A DNA stretch of 64,000 nucleotides from Rhyzopertha dominica. Lineage: Eukaryota; Arthropoda; Insecta; Coleoptera; Bostrichidae. The position numbers were made by a program, and so were the translations under genes. Below, piece after piece: positions 57,861 through 64,000 of the stretch (the stretch's first letter is position 1; each line of letters opens with the position of its first letter). The stretch is from positions 41,564,257-41,628,256 of the forward strand of contig QCXZ01000003.1 in NCBI GenBank assembly GCA_025024175.1, read 5' to 3'. A model generated the notes under the pieces. That model was not told the DNA's origin and ran no database searches. It saw only the letters and a program-made list of their open reading frames with translations.

Positions 57861-60134
57861 ACAAATAAAATATAATGAGAGCAAACGAGTCATATAAATA
57901 GTACCTGCTTATTTGCGGCAATACTTAAAATGCCTTTTTTACACAGGCTGAAAAATTTTAGATGATGTTTTTGGTCCCATAAAACAATGATAGTGTCTAA
58001 TATATCAATCTTGATAACATAATAACAAAAACAACTACTTAGTATCGTAATTTCAGGGTCGTATAATAGCTTCCAAATTTTATATCCATCTGTCGTTAAT
58101 AACATGTTTTTACAAGAAATTCTGCTCTGCAAAAGTTTTTCACATTATATTCATATATATGTCCTTGCCTGTATGTAATTATAAAATGTCAAATTTACAG
58201 AGAAAATTTCTTTTTTTAATAATGACTGTACCCGCGGAACTTAATATTATTTTGGAAATTTTTCGTATATAATGTAGTTTTTAGTGTGACAGTCAATTAT
58301 TAATACCCGAGAAATAAGAAACTGTATTCCAAATGCCATTAAATAGAGTTTCAGTTGAATTTTAATAACTACTCTGACGGGATGTTTCTTGAAATTAATA
58401 TCTATATAGGTATCTAAAGCTGCATAAAAGGAATTTATATATCCCTCCATCTCATATTACAAGCTAAACAAGAAAAATCTGTAAGGTTGGCATTAAAACA
58501 GGTCATCTTTGTTAAAGAATCTTAAAAGAAAAACATTTATTATAAGTACTGGATAACTACGTGATTCATTTTAATATTATTTTACAAGTTTCTTTTTAAT
58601 TAAAACATATAAGTAAAACAAAATACCATTTTTTGTGTTATCTCTTATCAACATACATTTCACACATATAGCTCTAGTTATTGCTGATATGTTTCTGAAT
58701 AGCCTGTTCTTATCCCCCCCCCCCAAAATTACAAAAGTTTGTTTCCTTGAAGAGTATTATTGCAAATAGAACATCGCCACCTCAAGCTTGCTCAGCATTT
58801 AAATCTGAACTTTCTGTAACGGAAACTATGAATAAATAAAAAAGGTTGGCTTATATTTGTCTTATTATATTAAAATGTTATAATATTGATAATGCATACC
58901 CTTTGCTCCTGCAAAATGCCTTTACTATAAGGTTGTAAATTATAAGTAAGTGATGGAAAGAAATATATACGAGTATAAAGGGTAGGTAACGTGTGTCATG
59001 TACATATATTGCAAGCTTAATTAATGGAATAGAATCAGCGACAAAGTTATATCGCATTTAACAAAACCAGGCGTGCAGGTTTTTGTTAACCTATGACACA
59101 TTCAAAATAATTTGGCGATACTGAAATGATATTAAACCAATCGCAGCTAATTTTGGTGGAGCAGATATTAAATTATACTACCCATAACGCTTGCATCTTT
59201 ACTTAAAATAGCAAGAAAAATATTAGATATTAGGTTTTAATGAACTAATTTCACCAATTTCCTTTATACAACTTCGCGCAATATAATGACAGCTGCATTG
59301 CCACTATTCTCGATCTCATCAGGGCCTTGAACCAAAAAACGCATCAATATTTTTTTGGTGTCTGAGACCCGATTCCGGGGGCGTAATTTCACTCTATCCG
59401 ACACGGCTTGAGGAACAGGTGCATTATATTTATCACTTGTAACAGCGGGGTGCTTAGGTACCAAAATTAATCGTCCGATCCTCTCCCTCCCGCCGTCTCA
59501 GATGATGAGGCATATCCAATGTTTTAAATGCAGGCGCGCGCGCCCCCACTAAACATAAATCTGACGGTTCATGAATGTGGTTACGAGAAATTGAAAGGAA
59601 ATTGATTGGCTCCGGGGACCCAGGAGAAGTGTGTGGGAAAAAACTAAAGAAGGCGGCTCGGAGGATGAAGGGATGTTGTTGTTAATCAAGATGGAGGGGT
59701 GAGAGTTATGGATTATGAGAACGAATCGATTGAAATAGTTTTGTTCCTTGATCCTTTAAGTGCGTTAGAAGATTTCAGTGTGTGCTAACGTGCTCATTTG
59801 ATTTTGTTGAGTGGCGCGTTTTACACAGTCTTTAAACCTACTATTTATTTGCTGACTTTAACGCATTTAATCTTATTCCAGCTAAAAAGGCCTTCCCACA
59901 CTTTTAATATTGCATCAGTGCATAGCCGTAACTATTATTTACAGGAGTTGTAAGTACTGCTTATTTGCTTTTTTAACCAAACTGCACTTTATCATTTTAA
60001 ATTTCCTCGTTCGCGTCAACAAACACTTCTGAAAATTTAGCTATTAAATAAGGTTTAAGTAATAAACAGATAAAAAATATGGAGTGCCTAGTTTATTAAA
60101 AACATTTGCGACATAATAGTCTGTTTTTAATATA
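57861..60134. other. No gene recognised; GC-richer island at 59330-59710
   Basis: A minus ORF (59264-59464) and an adjoining GC-rich, repeat-poor stretch with a GCGCGCGC run near 59534 stand out from AT-rich surroundings. This may be unique or regulatory DNA or an exon; no domain was recognised. The rest is AT-rich without features. Confidence 0.4.
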
Positions 60135-61087
60135 CAGTATAATCCGCTTATAACGAAACTCAAGGGACCGACGAGAACGGTTCGCCATAAGCGCAGTTCG
60201 CAATAAACGATAAATGCTAATATCAGGAATATTTTTTGTTGATACATACATGCATGGATTTAAGAACCTTATTTAAAGAAATCCTTTATCTTTTCGTTTA
60301 ATCGCAAAGATCTGAGGTCATCCAGGCGCGCAAAAGCACGGCCTGAACGCGTCAAAAATTGCTCTTTTAAAAGAAAACCTAAATCTGTCTGAAACTACAC
60401 ACGTGTAGAAAGACCTGACATTAAGGAGTATACAACACTGTGCAGCATAAGAATAAACACTCCGCGTTCCAGATTGAATTCTTGACAAATGCGCGAACGC
60501 AAAAAAAATTGAATTCAGAATCGTGTTCAGGAGGTCATTTTCTAAAGTACCTATGCAAAATTTTAATTGTACAGACGATGGATGTGACCATTCTTCAAAG
60601 TAGAAGCTTTACGTGTTTTCTCTCAAATTCCGTCACTCATGATTGCACATCTTCAGCACATAGATATTGTACTAAATTGTACCTAAAGATAGAGCTCTAT
60701 CTAAAGTTGTAAAAGTCATCAAGCGGTGATGCACGCAGTTACGTTCTTAGTTCTCACATGTATAATGTGGAATTACACGCACATTGGCAACTCTGTCAGG
60801 AGCACAGCAACGTTCGCTGATGGACGATTGCCGCTTGTACTCAACCTGACATGCCACATCAAGATTTCTGGAAATCCTTTGTTTCAAGTTTCGTTATAAC
60901 CAAAATCTTTTGCGGCTATACAAAGAATGTAAGGTTATTCATTTTACCCGAAAGGTCGTTATATACAGGTTCGTTATTTCGGAAAAATCTGCAACAGTTT
61001 AATGTTACTTTGGTCGTACCATTGAGATTGGTTTGATGTAAACGAAAGCATCGCTAAAAGCAGGTTCGTTATAAGTAGGCATTACTG
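60135..61087. mobile_element. Pogo-like terminal-inverted-repeat element (953 bp, non-autonomous)
   Basis: The left end CAGTATAATCCGCTTATAACGAA (with one or two mismatches) is the inverse of the right end, which finishes TTATAAGTAGGCATTACTG. Both ends are flanked by TA (60133-60134 and 61088-61089), the target duplicated by Tc1/mariner-superfamily elements, and the CAGTATAAT terminus resembles pogo. TTCGTTAT and TTATAACGAA words recur near both ends. The interior has only short ORFs (60440-60712 and 60851-61036) with no transposase motif, so this is probably a deletion derivative mobilised in trans. Confidence 0.75.
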
Positions 61088-61590
61088 TAAATAAAGAGCA
61101 AAAGCCGCCTAAGCTGTTAGAAACAGCCATAAAATTTCCGAAGCTATTGGCGAAGAGATGAACATGCATGATCTTTTCGTTCAGGAGAAAGTTAAATATG
61201 GTATCTTTTACTTATTAGAGGTACACTTCTCGCCGCAAGAACAAATTGATCTTCTGTATGTTAGGTATTGAGTTATCTGGAAAAAGCAAGCGACTTCTTG
61301 TTATACCGACGTTTCGTAGGTCTGTATTCCATTTTTTTGGGTTCACAACTGTGCTGTACATACAAGATCTAAAGAAAAACTTAGGTGACAATCGCAAATT
61401 TAACAACTCGCCACATATAACAATTTTTAAACATTACAACTGACAATATAAAAACGCATCGTCTACATTTTGTGATCTCTTAACCATGAGCTAGAAGCGA
61501 AATTAATCTTATAGATATAATTATTATTAAAGACATTAAAGGAAGCCAAGAAGAGAGAATCCGGATACAGTAGTGACGATGTGCGGAAAA
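61088..61590. other. No gene recognised upstream of PLE relic
   Basis: May include decayed N-terminal sequence of the Penelope relic, but no motif is clear. Confidence 0.4.
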
Positions 61591-62720
61591 GGAGGTAACA
61601 CGGTCATAATGATGATGGAAGAGTACGTTCAAAGCGTGGAAAGATGTTAGAAGATATTAACACCTACAAAAAATTGAATAGAGACTCCATAACAAATATT
61701 CCAAACGTTAATAAAAAAATTAAAAATTAAATTAATAAAAAGGACCATATAACTGAGCAGATAGAAAAAGGGTAGTCAAACATAATGGCATGAGCACAAA
61801 GACACACGATGAACAACTGGCTTCATACACAGACCAACGGTAACATATATAGGTTCACACACTTACAATCTAGCAAAATTTATGCATTTAAATCCAACTC
61901 TGACCACGTTAGAAAGTAAAGTTAAAAACACAATTGAATTTGTGGACTTTATTAACAAAAACAAACGTTCCTAAAATCACGTCTAACTTTTGCTAGATGT
62001 CAAATCACTATCAACGAATATACTGAAGCAATCGACCAGTGAAATTACATTGGTGAATATACCAACGTACCAATGTATAGTTTTGACAACAGCTACTTCA
62101 GCTTTAATGAATATCCTTTAATATTTTAACCACTTCCACCCTAGGTTACAATTCACACTAAAACATGAAAACTTCGCAGGATTTCGTTCTTGGATTGTAA
62201 GATAATAAGAAAAAATGACGGAGTGCTCATTACGGCCTACAGAAAGCGGAAGGATACTGAATTTTAGGTCAGCACATCAAATAAATAAAAAANGGTACAA
62301 TTACAAGTGTGCTACACAGTACTACATATTAGCTACAATCAATACAGAAATAAAAATTTGAAGAAAATAAATAATAATCTGAGACAAGGATTACTCAGAA
62401 CACTATAACTTCGTATTAAACGTGTTCCAAGTATACTTCAGCAAAAAAAGCACATCTTTCATAAGGAAAAGCTATTGTATTATATAAGTTTCCCTATACT
62501 CTGGGTATTTATGAACATTTGAGTAGGACTGTGAGACCATACAACGTAACATTATAACAATAACGTTTATAAACTTGACACGTAGTTAAAAAGCGAGAGT
62601 AGTGAAGACATAAACAATGATGTAGTATTATACTAAATACAATGTGACAACTTTGGCAAAGTGTACATAGGTCAACGTTCCAGTTATTGAAAAACGCAAC
62701 CTAAAGAAACAAAGTCCTTA
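61591..62720 (+). pseudogene. Penelope-like element RT and GIY-YIG relic
   Basis: In plus-strand frames joined across many stops: GGNTVIMMMEEYVQSVE (61591), MLEDINTYKKLNRDS (61643), RPTVTYIGSHTYNLAKFM (about 61832), NTIEFVDFI, LLLDVKSLSTNI (RT motif A with its Asp, about 61987), QFTLKHENFAGF and FLDCKIIRKNDGVLITAYRK (about 62145-62250), then DVVLYxIQCDNFGKVYIGQ (about 62618-62675), the GIY and YIG strands of the endonuclease. This is the full Penelope order, RT then GIY-YIG. Decay is heavy, and no YxDD box or terminal repeat was identified with confidence. It is a different, older family from the PLE fragments at 8.5 and 42.6 kb, as its linker and GIY-YIG residues differ. Confidence 0.8.
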
Positions 62721-64000
62721 GATATAACTGACGAAAACGACAATTCATTTAAATGATTTATATCAAGTGACATCCTAATAGTGTAAATTTCAACACAAAT
62801 ACAAATCATTTTCGTTAAATATACAACAATAGGGTTATAAATAGTTTCATTTGACATTAAGATACACTAAATCAAACTAAAATCACAAAATAGAGACGCT
62901 GTTCAGTGCGTTTGTTATTATCTGTTTGATTGATTTTAATCTAAATTTTTCCCCCCGTTGATCATGTATGATTGTAGACCCTGAAGAAATTAGAATAAGG
63001 CCTACATAACTTCTGCGTAACAAAGAGCGGCTTGTTTTTTTCCAAATAAACCAGTTCTCTCATTTATCTTTAAACAATTTGCCGCATGTTACGAAACTGC
63101 GCGATAGGATACTCAACAAGCATAAAAAAGAGCTAATAATTGTGTGGGTGACTGGATTCAGAAGAAATCTGGCTAATACAGCTATATGGACTGAAAATGC
63201 ATCATGTCATATTCAAAAAATAGGATGCTTTAAAATAGTTTGTTGATGTGTGACCGAAATTTTATGTTGATAATGAAGTTATTGTTGATATAGTGATGAT
63301 TCATATTGTCCTTAACCAATATAATAAATATATTCATACCGATACCATGATATTCCCCTTTAAGTATTTGGTTTCTATTTATATAAAAGTAAGGCTGAAT
63401 GTTATGAATTTTTGTGCTTTATGTAGTGTTCTGCTCGAATGTAATGTCTCTATTAATAACGTTTATAGCGCTGCAAAAAATAATAAAAGCTATTTTACTA
63501 CTGAACCAGACGCTGCATTTTTAGTTTTACTTGTGATTCTCGGATATCGGATGTGACGTGATAAACTGCACACCATTCTATATTATACGCGTACCTGCTG
63601 GACCATCTTAAACGAACCGGGTAAACAACTTTTTTGTCTACATAATTAATATTTTTAATTTCTTGTCGGTATAAAGCGGATTTTACGTACTACATGATGA
63701 CAATCCTAGTTTTGGAGAAACATAAAGTCTAGGTGATTATGTTAACGTACCTGGCGTATCTAAAAAGGGGACGAAAGATAACAAATAAACTAACATTATT
63801 TCTGATATGTCGCACATTATACTATTTTTTCCAAGAAGGGTAATTGCAGTGTAATTTATAGTAATATAAAGAAGAAAAAACACGATTTCGTTAACATACG
63901 TTTTAAGAAAATTATGCATCTTGCACATTATATCAGTTTTAGGTGATCTGGCCTGGCTGATTTAGGATCATTTTGTTTTCTTTAAGTATATATTTTTTTT
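62721..64000. other. No gene recognised at window end
   Basis: Up to about 63010 this may be the tail of the Penelope relic (a lone CTGAAGA at about 62981 is all that recalls a hammerhead). The rest is AT-rich with short ORFs of no known domain. Confidence 0.4.

Noticed and set aside
62970..63010. Hammerhead motif at the end of the Penelope relic
   Set aside because: Only CTGAAGA is present; no hairpin followed by GAAAC could be found.

Overview
The window looks like gene-poor, AT-rich intergenic DNA from an arthropod nuclear genome, most likely an insect. There are no operons, no ribosome-binding-site-led ORFs and no long host ORF. Almost every recognisable protein segment belongs to an animal transposable element: Ty3/gypsy, hAT, Tc1/mariner-type DDE, Jockey/CR1-type non-LTR and Penelope-like (PLE). 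A short run of the insect-type telomeric motif (CCTAA) and many insect-style repeats agree with this. The exact taxon cannot be named from the sequence.

Layout. Positions 1-14535 (copy A) and 35298-47815 (copy B) are two versions of one locus in the same orientation, collinear and close to identical except for several large indels. Copy A stops exactly at a 100-N gap (14536-14635), so part or all of the duplication may be an assembly effect (alternative haplotype) rather than a true segmental duplication. Each copy carries, in order: a PLE-related repeat with a hammerhead-ribozyme-like motif; an inverted-repeat element with tRNA-like sequence in both arms; a dead mariner-like transposase; a PLE GIY-YIG fragment with a degenerate hammerhead motif; and a decayed Jockey-like reverse transcriptase on the minus strand.

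Between the copies lie an interspersed repeat (about 15.05-15.75 kb), the N-terminus of another mariner-like transposase (19.7-19.9 kb), a Ty3/gypsy retrotransposon on the minus strand (21069-28400) with two nearly identical 1.8-kb LTRs but a broken body lacking integrase, a frameshifted hAT transposase (29512-31081), and a DDE transposase N-terminus (34779-35019) next to tandem hammerhead-like repeats.

Right of copy B (47.8-64 kb) are a TTGGC microsatellite inside a larger tandem repeat, a non-LTR RT relic, a DDE transposase C-terminus (minus strand), a TATCGA-rich array beginning with a hAT-like terminus, another non-LTR C-terminal relic (minus), a pogo-like terminal-inverted-repeat element (60135-61087), and a long decayed Penelope RT plus GIY-YIG relic (61.6-62.7 kb).

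No confident host gene, tRNA, rRNA or CRISPR array was found. The elements do not act together. The window records several rounds of insertion, decay and duplication. The signals most worth a second look are the hammerhead-like motifs in PLE-type repeats, an array of compensating hairpins inside the gypsy LTRs, and the status of the duplication.
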